Below are positions 7,123 to 13,996 of a DNA stretch of 14,514 nt, in pieces. The position numbers were made by a program, and so were the translations under genes. The stretch is from assembly GCA_007133995.1 (NCBI GenBank), contig SLLP01000163.1:1-14514 (forward strand). The letters run 5' to 3'. The stretch is from Balneolales bacterium (GTDB lineage: Bacteria; Bacteroidota; Rhodothermia; Balneolales; Natronogracilivirgulaceae). The notes under the pieces are model-generated. The model saw nothing but the letters and a program-made list of their open reading frames with translations, did not search any database and was not told the origin of the DNA. Numbering within the stretch: position 1 is the first letter of the stretch; every line of letters begins with the position of its first letter.

Positions 7123-9024
7123 ATGATCATAAACAGGCGTCATATTTTTTTGATTTTACCGCTGTTATTGGGCGTTTTGTTCCAATGTGGTAAGCCTGAC
7201 GCCGAACGAGAAGCCAATCGGCTTTTTGTAGAAGCATATCAACACATAGATGCAGCAGGCAAGCTGGAGGGCCATGATCCGGCTGAGGCCCATATACATT
7301 ATCGACTGGCACTCGAGAAAATTGAACAGATAATCAACAATTATTCCGATTCACAGATCGCGGTTGACGTTGCACAGCACCGAACCCGCATTGGAGATCT
7401 CACCATTGGTGATTTGAGAAGAAAAGTACCTTCCTATGCTGCCAGAGCAGAGGCGTTGGAGAGTTTTCATAAATTGACCCTCTATGCTATTGGCATGGAG
7501 GACAATGTACTGGATAAGGGTTTGTTTGAGCTGGATTATGCCGGTCTCCTCACTCGCAATCCCCGGGACTTGCACCATGACGAACTGGTTCGAATGGTGG
7601 AAAGCCGAGCTGACCGGCATTGGGATCGGGAAGTTACAGACCGGCTTTACTTTGAACTTTCCGTCCATTTCTCTGAGATCGCTCGGTGGCCCCGAAGCCT
7701 GAAAAATGCCGATCGGATCCAAAACCCCGAACTTCTTTACGAATCATTAAAGCAGATTGTTTTGTTTGGGTATATCACAGATGAATTAGACCCCCGTGCA
7801 CTGGAGCAGTTTTACAGCTACATTCCTTATCTGAATCCGGTGGATCAGGTCAGAATTATAGAACTAATATGCAAAGAATTGTTCACCAGTGGTCGTGGAG
7901 CTCAGGCCGTGGCTCTGGTTCGGGAAAGACTGCCATCTCCTGATGATGATCATGCACTTGAACATATTGAAATGCTCACGGACCTTTCTAATACATTAGC
8001 CGATCATGGGGAATTTGTTTTAAGCAGACAAATTGTCAGGCAGATTGGAAATATAGATTCTAATTATACTGATTTCGCACTGCGATACCTGGCGGTTCAA
8101 TTAGGACTACATGATAAAATGGATGAGGCATTGAAAATCGTTGAGGGTTTTAACCGTGATTACTTTGAGCATACCACTCTCGCTGCTTTGGCAGTTCGGC
8201 AGGCAAAAAGGGATTCTATTGATCATGCGCTGAACCTGCTCGGCCAGATTCCTGATAATGTGTCAGAAAAAACGGAGTCCCTGCTTGAAATAGCTTGGAT
8301 AGTATCTGATAATGAAGCGTTGGCAGATTCCCTGATTCTTCTTGGGTCAGCCGGTATTGGTGGTATGACCTCATCCCTGCAGCGTTCATATGCTTATCTG
8401 CGGATTGCTGACATCCAAATTCGCCATGACAAAAGGTCCCTGGCGGCACAGGCGATAGAAAATGCGGAGTCTGATGCTCACGATGTTGCCGGTGCGGAAG
8501 CTCATAACCAACTGATTGCTGAGATTATTGAGCGTTGGATTTCATTAGGGCGGCCTGATCGTGCTCTTGACATAGCAGCATGGTTTCAGATGTCAGATCC
8601 CTCCTTCAATTCACTCGTATCTGAACTTTATGCCTTTGCCATTGCCAGAGGCTACCATGACTTTGCGCGGTCACTTGCCGGAATGTCTGATCGCAGACCG
8701 TACTATCAATTTATTCTTATTGAAACCTACCTTGACAATGGAATGATTTCACAGCCGTCCGAGTTGGCCTATGATATCAGAAACTACTATTGGAGAACCC
8801 GCGCTCTGGGCAGGCTTTCAACTGATTTAAAAATTAAAGTAAACAATGCGGCAGCAGAAAAAGCAGCTACTGATGCGCTTCTCACCATGCAAAGGATTCG
8901 GGATATTGATGAAAGACAGCAAGCATTGATTCGTGTATCCGCACTCTTGTCGGCCGGAAACATCACAATGAATGAAGAGCGCAGAGCGTTGGCTTTGGAC
9001 GTACTTAACAGTTTTGAGATATAG
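7123..9024 (+). CDS. Large alpha-helical repeat lipoprotein, unknown function
   Basis: The start is placed at the ATG at 7123 because it opens a lipoprotein-type signal peptide: MIINRR, then hydrophobic IFLILPLLLGVLF, then C22. The longer frame begins with a TTG at 7045 and would bury this signal. The lipobox is LFQC, with an unusual glutamine at -1. After it, the 633-residue product is a soluble helical protein. The N-terminal part (AEREANRLFVEAYQHI... AHIHYRLALEKIEQIINNY) is TPR-like. The C-terminal half is built from degenerate helix-turn-helix units of about 35 residues, each rich in Ala and Leu (for example DEALKIVEGF, DHALNLLGQI, DRALDIAAWF). Such alpha-solenoids usually act as protein-binding scaffolds. 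Location is inferred to be lipid-anchored in the envelope. The protease gene follows by 40 bp on the same strand, suggesting co-transcription and a shared job. No named family was recognised. Confidence 0.8.
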   Translation: MIINRRHIFLILPLLLGVLFQCGKPDAEREANRLFVEAYQHIDAAGKLEGHDPAEAHIHYRLALEKIEQIINNYSDSQIAVDVAQHRTRIGDLTIGDLRRKVPSYAARAEALESFHKLTLYAIGMEDNVLDKGLFELDYAGLLTRNPRDLHHDELVRMVESRADRHWDREVTDRLYFELSVHFSEIARWPRSLKNADRIQNPELLYESLKQIVLFGYITDELDPRALEQFYSYIPYLNPVDQVRIIELICKELFTSGRGAQAVALVRERLPSPDDDHALEHIEMLTDLSNTLADHGEFVLSRQIVRQIGNIDSNYTDFALRYLAVQLGLHDKMDEALKIVEGFNRDYFEHTTLAALAVRQAKRDSIDHALNLLGQIPDNVSEKTESLLEIAWIVSDNEALADSLILLGSAGIGGMTSSLQRSYAYLRIADIQIRHDKRSLAAQAIENAESDAHDVAGAEAHNQLIAEIIERWISLGRPDRALDIAAWFQMSDPSFNSLVSELYAFAIARGYHDFARSLAGMSDRRPYYQFILIETYLDNGMISQPSELAYDIRNYYWRTRALGRLSTDLKIKVNNAAAEKAATDALLTMQRIRDIDERQQALIRVSALLSAGNITMNEERRALALDVLNSFEI

Positions 9025-9064
9025 ATTCATCTTGCAATTATTACATTATTTTGGCACGATTCCG

Positions 9065-10135
9065 ATGACATCAGCCTACCTTTTACTTCACAAAACGCTA
9101 ATCATTTCCATGATGGCGGTTTTTATGTGCTCTTCATCATGCACTCGCACCGTTGTTTATTTGAATCAGGAACCCGGTACGGGTGAATATCTCACGGGAT
9201 ATCCGATTGGCAACGCCGCCCCGCATCTTGAGGAAATGCTCGGGTCTGTAAAAAGGATCACCAGCACCTCTTATTATGAGACCTACCTATTTGATGAAGA
9301 TTCCCGTGTAATGCCATCCGATGTTGAGACAGCGGTATCAATCGAGTCGTTGGCCTCAGCTGTCGTAGAAAATCATACCACATCATCTGGAACTGCTATT
9401 GTTATTCACAACAGAAACAATATGGTTGGAATGATAACCACACGACACGTGATCACCTCCCCCGATACTCTTTACGATTACCGGGAGGAAGGACGGCCGT
9501 ACCTTCAAAGTGTTACCATTAAAAAAAACCAAATTAACTGGCTGTTTGATGCCCCCTATATCGGAAACTTTGAAGTTCTGGCTGATGATGAGTTCGCGGA
9601 CCTGGCTGTCATCGGCACCAAAGTTGACCCTGACGAACTTGATCTGTCTGTTCGCGAGCAATTTCCTGTATTTCCGTACCCCTTTGGCCGTCCTGACGAT
9701 CTGCAAATAGGAACATTCACATACAATTTGGGGTATCCCAGGGGATACCCCATGGTGACAACAGGAATCGTCAGTCAAACAGACCGTGGTCGCAATCGCT
9801 ATTTTGTTACGGATGCCTTGTTCAATCCGGGTTTCAGCGGCGGCGTGGTTATGGCTGTAAATGGAGGCATACCTGCTTTTGAATGGATTGGACTTGCCCG
9901 GTCAACGTCAGCATCAAGGGAGTGGTTTGTGGTGCCAGATGAGGATGATGCTTCAGAATACATTGCCCGGCGGCCTTACCATGGTGATCTTTTTCTGGAT
10001 CAAAAAGCACTTATTCATTACGGTATCACCCATGTCATTTCCAGCAACCGCATCAAAAACATGCTGTCGGAAAATGCAGTGCATTTGATGGCACAGGGAT
10101 ATAATATTGTTCCGCTGTTACAGGACCGCGACTAA
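9065..10135 (+). CDS. Secreted trypsin/HtrA-like serine protease, probable lipoprotein
   Basis: The chymotrypsin-fold catalytic triad is visible in the 356-residue product. His128 is in MITTRHVIT, Asp179 in DEFADLAVIG and Ser258 in FNPGFSGGVVM. The segment LGYPRGYPMVTTGIVSQTDRG corresponds to the conserved strand region between Asp and Ser in HtrA-like proteases. No PDZ domain follows; only about 100 residues come after the serine. The frame extends upstream into the preceding gene, but the ATG at 9065 gives a signal peptide (LLLHKTLIISMMAVFMC) ending in two cysteines, C22 and C26. Either could be the lipidated residue, though neither box is canonical. Placement 40 bp after the helical lipoprotein gene points to a joint envelope function, such as regulated cleavage of an envelope substrate. 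Protease activity is a strong inference from the triad; the substrate is unknown. Confidence 0.85.
   Translation: MTSAYLLLHKTLIISMMAVFMCSSSCTRTVVYLNQEPGTGEYLTGYPIGNAAPHLEEMLGSVKRITSTSYYETYLFDEDSRVMPSDVETAVSIESLASAVVENHTTSSGTAIVIHNRNNMVGMITTRHVITSPDTLYDYREEGRPYLQSVTIKKNQINWLFDAPYIGNFEVLADDEFADLAVIGTKVDPDELDLSVREQFPVFPYPFGRPDDLQIGTFTYNLGYPRGYPMVTTGIVSQTDRGRNRYFVTDALFNPGFSGGVVMAVNGGIPAFEWIGLARSTSASREWFVVPDEDDASEYIARRPYHGDLFLDQKALIHYGITHVISSNRIKNMLSENAVHLMAQGYNIVPLLQDRD
9729..9752. repeat. 11-bp perfect inverted repeat inside the protease gene
   Basis: TGGGGTATCCC (9729-9739) and GGGATACCCCA (9742-9752) are exact reverse complements with a 2-base centre. It encodes the Gly-Tyr-Pro-Arg-Gly-Tyr-Pro segment of the protease. 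The two GYP codon triplets (GGG TAT CCC and GGA TAC CCC) create the symmetry. In mRNA it would form a strong GC-rich hairpin. Confidence 0.6.
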
Positions 10136-10224
10136 CCAAAGGGTTCGCCTGAACTGACTGCTAAATAAAGCTGTGACAGCAGACCCGCGTGAATAAAGCA
10201 CTATTGATGACATCGTTTCGTCGC

Positions 10225-12081
10225 TCAGCGAAACATCGCATGGAGCTCCTCGACTGTAAGCGATCTGACCGTTCGCTTACCCAACGGGTCGTGAAAAGGG
10301 TTTTCACATGCAAACAACTGGTCCACCAGTGTTTCCATCTCAAGCTCGGAGAGTTTTTTGCCCCTTGGTATTGCGGCCTTGATAGCTATAGCCAATGCCA
10401 CCCGTTCCTTTTCATTCAGGGAAATGGATTTGGACATGACCTTGTACTGTTCCATTATAGACTCAAGAACATGCTGTTCATTTTCCAATCTGATATCGGA
10501 CGGCACGCCAAGAATCATGGCAGAGTTGCCGCTCAGTATTTGCACATTGAATCCCATGCGGGTGATAATCGGCTTGAGCTCCTTAAGCAGGGTGAAATCC
10601 GTGGCAGAAAAATTGATTGTCTTTGGAAAGAGCAACTGCTGGGTGCTTGGCAGCCCGCTTTCTGCCTCAGTAAGCACCTTTTCATAGATTATTCGCTTAT
10701 GGGCTGCATGCTGATCCATGATGAACATGCCATTCCGGGTTTGGGACATGATAAACTGGTTGTGAATCTGACTGAATCGGTTCTCTCTTGAGTGGTAATC
10801 AATATTTTGAGAAACACCCGCCGTTTCCCCGGTCGATTGTTCATATACCTCGTGCTTTCTGGAAATATGGCCATCATTTTTCTCACTGTTTATTCCCTTA
10901 TGTGATACCTTGCCAAAGGTTCCTTCCACGTTGGCACGCGGGTGATGACCAGTTTCGTAAAGCCTGGATGTCGTGTCGTGTGGCATCCCGCGAAACCCGC
11001 CTTTAAATCTTTCCTGGAAGGAATGTCTTGCGGGTGGTGCATCGTCCTCGCCGGGGTTCCATACAGGCACTCTCATGCGGTCGTTCAAGGCTTTTTTTAC
11101 TACAGAGCGAGTAAACGTGGAAATCGTGCGCTCATCCTCAAATTTTATCTCCTGCTTAGTAGGGTGAACATTGACGTCAACAGCCTCGGGATCTACTTCA
11201 TAAAACAAAGCATAAAATGGATATGCATTGGGTTGGACCCAGTCGCGGTAAATTTCCTGAATAATATAGTTAAGATGCCGATGGAAGAAGGGGCGCTTGT
11301 TGATAAAAAGAAACTGCTCCCCTCTTGTCTTTTTTGTCAATTGAGGATCTGACAGCAGTCCCTGAATACGCACCATGCTGGTTGACTCAGCCAAAGGAAT
11401 CAGACTGGCTTTATATGATTTTCCAAACAGATCAGCGATACGGGATTCGAGATTGTCGGGTTTGAGTCGATATATGATTTCGCCATCTGCGTCGAGATCA
11501 AAGGCTATTTCTGGCCATGCAATTGCAGCCTGGTGCAAGGCCAGCAGGATATGGCGAAGTTCTGTCGCATCGGTTTTCAGAAAGGCACGTCGTGCGGGTA
11601 CATTGTAAAACAGATTACGTACGATCACGGTTGTTCCGTTGTCAGAGGCCGCGGGTATCAGGTCAATTTCCTCACCTCCACGAATTTCATATTCAATGCC
11701 CGACTCGTCTTCAACGCGTTTGGTTGCAACGCTAACCTGTGCTACGGATGCAATGGATGCCATCGCCTCACCTCGAAAACCAAGCGTACGAATATTCTGA
11801 AGATCATTCACTGTTGAAAGCTTGGAAGTGGCATGACGGAGAAAGCATAACGCAATATCCTTTTCTGACATCCCGCATCCATTATCACGCACCTGTATGA
11901 GTGTTCTGCCGGAATCCTGGATGACCAGTGAGATATGATCAGCACCGGCGTCAATGGCATTATCCAGAAGCTCCTTTACGACTGATGCCGGTCTCTGTAC
12001 TACCTCCCCTGCGGCTATTTTGTTTGAGACTTCCGGTGGAAGGACTTTGATTAAGGAAGAGTGATCACCTGATGTTGCCAA
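10225..12081 (-). CDS. mutL: DNA mismatch repair protein MutL
   Basis: MutL is the dimeric GHKL ATPase linking mismatch recognition by MutS to strand removal. In 618 residues the ATPase motifs are all present: ELLDNAIDAGA (37-47), DNGCGM (66-71), RHATSKL (82-88), GFRGEAMASIASV (101-113), NGTTVIVRNLFYNVPAR (148-164) and VDVNVHPTKQEIKF (301-314). A variable linker follows, then the C-terminal dimerisation domain from about 435. In that domain the endonuclease signature DQHAxxExxxxE reads DQHAAHKRIIYE (456-467), so the first glutamate is Lys462 (AAG codon at 10696-10698). The later CPHGRP motif is not recognisable; the aligned stretch reads DPLGKR. The strand-nicking activity is therefore doubtful. 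The start is a TTG at 12081, since no in-frame ATG or GTG exists near the N-terminus. The gene converges on the protease gene and follows a 61-aa membrane protein gene by 93 bp. Confidence 0.96.
   Translation of the reverse strand: MATSGDHSSLIKVLPPEVSNKIAAGEVVQRPASVVKELLDNAIDAGADHISLVIQDSGRTLIQVRDNGCGMSEKDIALCFLRHATSKLSTVNDLQNIRTLGFRGEAMASIASVAQVSVATKRVEDESGIEYEIRGGEEIDLIPAASDNGTTVIVRNLFYNVPARRAFLKTDATELRHILLALHQAAIAWPEIAFDLDADGEIIYRLKPDNLESRIADLFGKSYKASLIPLAESTSMVRIQGLLSDPQLTKKTRGEQFLFINKRPFFHRHLNYIIQEIYRDWVQPNAYPFYALFYEVDPEAVDVNVHPTKQEIKFEDERTISTFTRSVVKKALNDRMRVPVWNPGEDDAPPARHSFQERFKGGFRGMPHDTTSRLYETGHHPRANVEGTFGKVSHKGINSEKNDGHISRKHEVYEQSTGETAGVSQNIDYHSRENRFSQIHNQFIMSQTRNGMFIMDQHAAHKRIIYEKVLTEAESGLPSTQQLLFPKTINFSATDFTLLKELKPIITRMGFNVQILSGNSAMILGVPSDIRLENEQHVLESIMEQYKVMSKSISLNEKERVALAIAIKAAIPRGKKLSELEMETLVDQLFACENPFHDPLGKRTVRSLTVEELHAMFR
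12063..12070 (-). promoter_or_regulatory. Shine-Dalgarno-like AGGTGATC just inside the annotated mutL start
   Basis: On the minus strand, AGGTGATC is fully complementary to the usual 3' end of 16S rRNA. It lies within mutL codons 4-7, 8-11 bases before the point where MutL homologues normally begin (about residue 9). No ATG, GTG or TTG follows at that spacing; the codons there are TCT, TCC, TTA and ATC. It may be an unused remnant, or it may serve a non-canonical start. Confidence 0.3.
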
Positions 12082-12174
12082 AATTGAATTTGCCTGCTGG
12101 TTGAGTACGTTTATATGATGTTTATGCAGCCCTGTTGCTCAGCACCCCACTCTTGATCGCCCCTCAGCTGTGTT

Positions 12175-12360
12175 TCAGGTTATGATCCACAGTACAAGGA
12201 ACAGCAGCAATGCATACAGTAAAATTGAGCCCCCAGTGCCGCGTCGCGTTATCCTGCGGAATTTAATTCGATCAGGACGCAGTGGATTCGGTTTGTAGTA
12301 CCTGTATTGGTAATTGAATCGCTTGTGCTGGGGCCTTTTGCCCATAAGTGGTGATAGCAT
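12175..12360 (-). CDS. Small basic membrane protein, conserved MutL-neighbour type
   Basis: The 61-residue product starts with a strongly basic, tyrosine-rich segment (GKRPQHKRFNYQYRYYKPN) and ends in one hydrophobic helix (GSILLYALLLFLVLWIIT), so it is probably tail-anchored. The pattern of lysines, then F-N-Y-x-x-R-Y-Y, then a basic linker and a C-terminal helix recalls small proteins that I remember lying near mutL in many Bacteroidota. That is recollection, not a search result. Those proteins have no established function. Two in-frame ATGs are possible, at 12360 and 12345; the second begins MGKRPQ and matches the usual start better. Neither has a Shine-Dalgarno sequence. It lies 93 bp upstream of mutL on the same strand and may share its transcript. 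Confidence 0.72.
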   Translation of the reverse strand: MLSPLMGKRPQHKRFNYQYRYYKPNPLRPDRIKFRRITRRGTGGSILLYALLLFLVLWIIT

Positions 12361-12647
12361 GACCGTAGAAATATGCTGTATGTTCAGAGTTGTTACTGAT
12401 TCAAAAGAAAAACGATTATAGGCGTCCGATTATTCCCTATGCATGGATTCCGGTACCTCACTGTGGACAATATCGACTCTTTAATATACTGATATTCGAA
12501 TGCAACCGGTATTGGCAACAGAGCAATTCCATTGTCAGCTGAAAAGATTGATGAGTACTTATCTGTAAGTTTTTTATCTTTGGGTACTGTAGAAAACACC
12601 AATATAGGCTCGAAAAGTCCTTAACTTTTTTTCAAAAAGCGAAACAT
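12361..12647. other. Intergenic region between the small membrane protein gene and icd
   Basis: These 287 bp separate divergent genes and must hold both promoters. On the plus strand TATCTTTG at 12575-12582 matches the Bacteroidota -7 element TAnnTTTG. It would give an icd leader of about 55-60 bases. A -33 element at normal spacing is not evident. No convincing small gene, RNA gene or riboswitch was seen; a 69-codon minus-strand frame at 12393-12602 is judged spurious. Confidence 0.4.
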
Positions 12648-13901
12648 ATGATTAAGTTTGATAAAATTGTAAATCCTGTTGACGGAAAGCAAATTACATT
12701 GAATGATGATAGTACACTGAACGTACCGGAGAATCCTGTCATCCCTTACATAGAAGGTGACGGTATAGGCTTGGACATTTCTCCGGTCATGAAGAAAGTG
12801 GTAGACTCAGCTGTAGATAAAGCGTACTCGGGGGGGAAAAAAATTTCCTGGATGGAAATCTATGCCGGAGAAAAGTCTTTGGCTTTTTATGGTAGCGATA
12901 CATGGCTTCCGGAGGATACACTTGCGGCCATAAGGGAGTTCCGCGTAGCCATAAAAGGTCCACTTACCACGCCGGTTGGTGAAGGCATCCGAAGTCTCAA
13001 TGTTGCACTCCGACAGCTGCTGGATCTCTATGCCTGCGTGCGTCCTGTTCGTTACTATAATGGAACACCCAGTCCGGTTAAGCATCCAGAACGTACTGAT
13101 ATGGTTATTTTCCGTGAAAATACCGAGGATATCTATGCCGGCATCGAGTACCAGAACGGAACTCCGGAAGCTGACAAGATCAAAAAGTTTCTAATCGAAG
13201 AGATGAAAGCGACCAATATCCGCTTTCCGAAAAGCTCTTCCATTGGAATTAAGCCTGTTTCAGAACAGGGCAGCAAGCGCCTGATTCGTTCTGCCATTGA
13301 CTATGCCATTGAACACGGCCGCAAGAATGTAACACTGGTTCACAAGGGCAATATTATGAAATTCACTGAGGGAAGCTTTAAAAACTGGGGATATGAACTT
13401 GCAAAAGAAGAGTTTGATGCCAGGGAGATTGACGGAGGGCCATGGTGCGAGCTTCCCAATGGCATCGTGATCAAGGATGTTATAGCTGATGCTTTTCTTC
13501 AGCAGATATTAACGCGGCCGGAGGAATACGACGTTATAGCTACGTTGAACCTGAACGGAGACTATATATCGGATGCCCTGGCAGCCTGTGTAGGGGGCAT
13601 TGGCATAGCACCAGGAGCGAATATCAACTATCAAAGCGGATATGCCCTCTTTGAGGCAACTCATGGTACGGCACCAAAATACGCAGGCAAGGACATGGTC
13701 AACCCGGGCTCTATGATTCTGTCAGCGGTTATGATGCTTGATCATATGGGATGGTCTGAAGCAGCACGGTTGATAGAAAATGGAATGGAGACGGCTATAA
13801 GCAAGAAACAAGTCACCTACGACTTTGAGCGTCAAATGGAGGGAGCGACCAAACTTAAAACGTCAGAGTTCGGAGACAAAATCATTCAATACATGAGCTG
13901 A
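12648..13901 (+). CDS. icd: NADP-dependent isocitrate dehydrogenase
   Basis: The enzyme oxidises isocitrate to 2-oxoglutarate and CO2 in the TCA cycle, in the cytoplasm, as a homodimer. The 417-residue sequence is nearly collinear with E. coli Icd throughout. Substrate residues are S116, N118, R122, R132 and R156 in GIRSLNVALRQ, CVRPVRY and VIFREN. K233 lies in LVHKGNIMKF from the partner subunit, and metal ligands D305 and D309 lie in NLNGDYISDAL. NADP specificity is indicated by K344 and Y345 in HGTAPKYAG and by Y391 and R395 in VTYDFER, the same positions as in E. coli. S116 corresponds to the serine that E. coli AceK phosphorylates, but no kinase gene is in this window. The ATG at 12648 gives the family's normal N-terminus. 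A possible -7 element lies 66-73 bp upstream and a strong hairpin 17 bp downstream of the stop. Confidence 0.97.
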   Translation: MIKFDKIVNPVDGKQITLNDDSTLNVPENPVIPYIEGDGIGLDISPVMKKVVDSAVDKAYSGGKKISWMEIYAGEKSLAFYGSDTWLPEDTLAAIREFRVAIKGPLTTPVGEGIRSLNVALRQLLDLYACVRPVRYYNGTPSPVKHPERTDMVIFRENTEDIYAGIEYQNGTPEADKIKKFLIEEMKATNIRFPKSSSIGIKPVSEQGSKRLIRSAIDYAIEHGRKNVTLVHKGNIMKFTEGSFKNWGYELAKEEFDAREIDGGPWCELPNGIVIKDVIADAFLQQILTRPEEYDVIATLNLNGDYISDALAACVGGIGIAPGANINYQSGYALFEATHGTAPKYAGKDMVNPGSMILSAVMMLDHMGWSEAARLIENGMETAISKKQVTYDFERQMEGATKLKTSEFGDKIIQYMS

Positions 13902-13917
13902 GTTTCCTGAATCACAT

Positions 13918-13963
13918 CCTGCTTTGCATGCATTTTTTTTTCAGAACAGGCATGCAGGGCAGG
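13918..13963 (+). terminator. Long hairpin downstream of icd, probable transcript end or 3' stabiliser
   Basis: CCTGCTTTGCATGC (13918-13931) pairs with GCATGCAGGGCAGG (13950-13963) over 14 positions, 12 Watson-Crick plus two G-U pairs. The 18-base loop contains a run of nine T. On the opposite strand the two wobble pairs become A-C mismatches, so the structure fits the icd transcript better. No T-run follows the 3' arm, so it is not a textbook intrinsic terminator. Confidence 0.55.
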
Positions 13964-13996
13964 TCTCATTTACTTGCGAATTACATCCGATTCCTG

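Noticed and set aside
8972..9064. Longer start for the protease, overlapping the lipoprotein gene
   Set aside because: It would put 31 residues in front of a good signal peptide; the ATG at 9065 gives a normal secreted protein.
10163..10199. Repeated AATAAAGC after the protease gene
   Set aside because: Eight-base repeat with no further similarity; probably chance.
10215..10234. Inverted repeat GTTTCG / CGAAAC over the mutL stop codon
   Set aside because: Only six base pairs with an 8-base loop and no following T-run, so too weak to call a terminator.
12393..12602. 69-codon minus-strand frame between the small membrane protein gene and icd
   Set aside because: It has no recognisable domain and no ribosome binding site, and it overlaps the likely icd promoter region. 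It is weakly possible but not supported.
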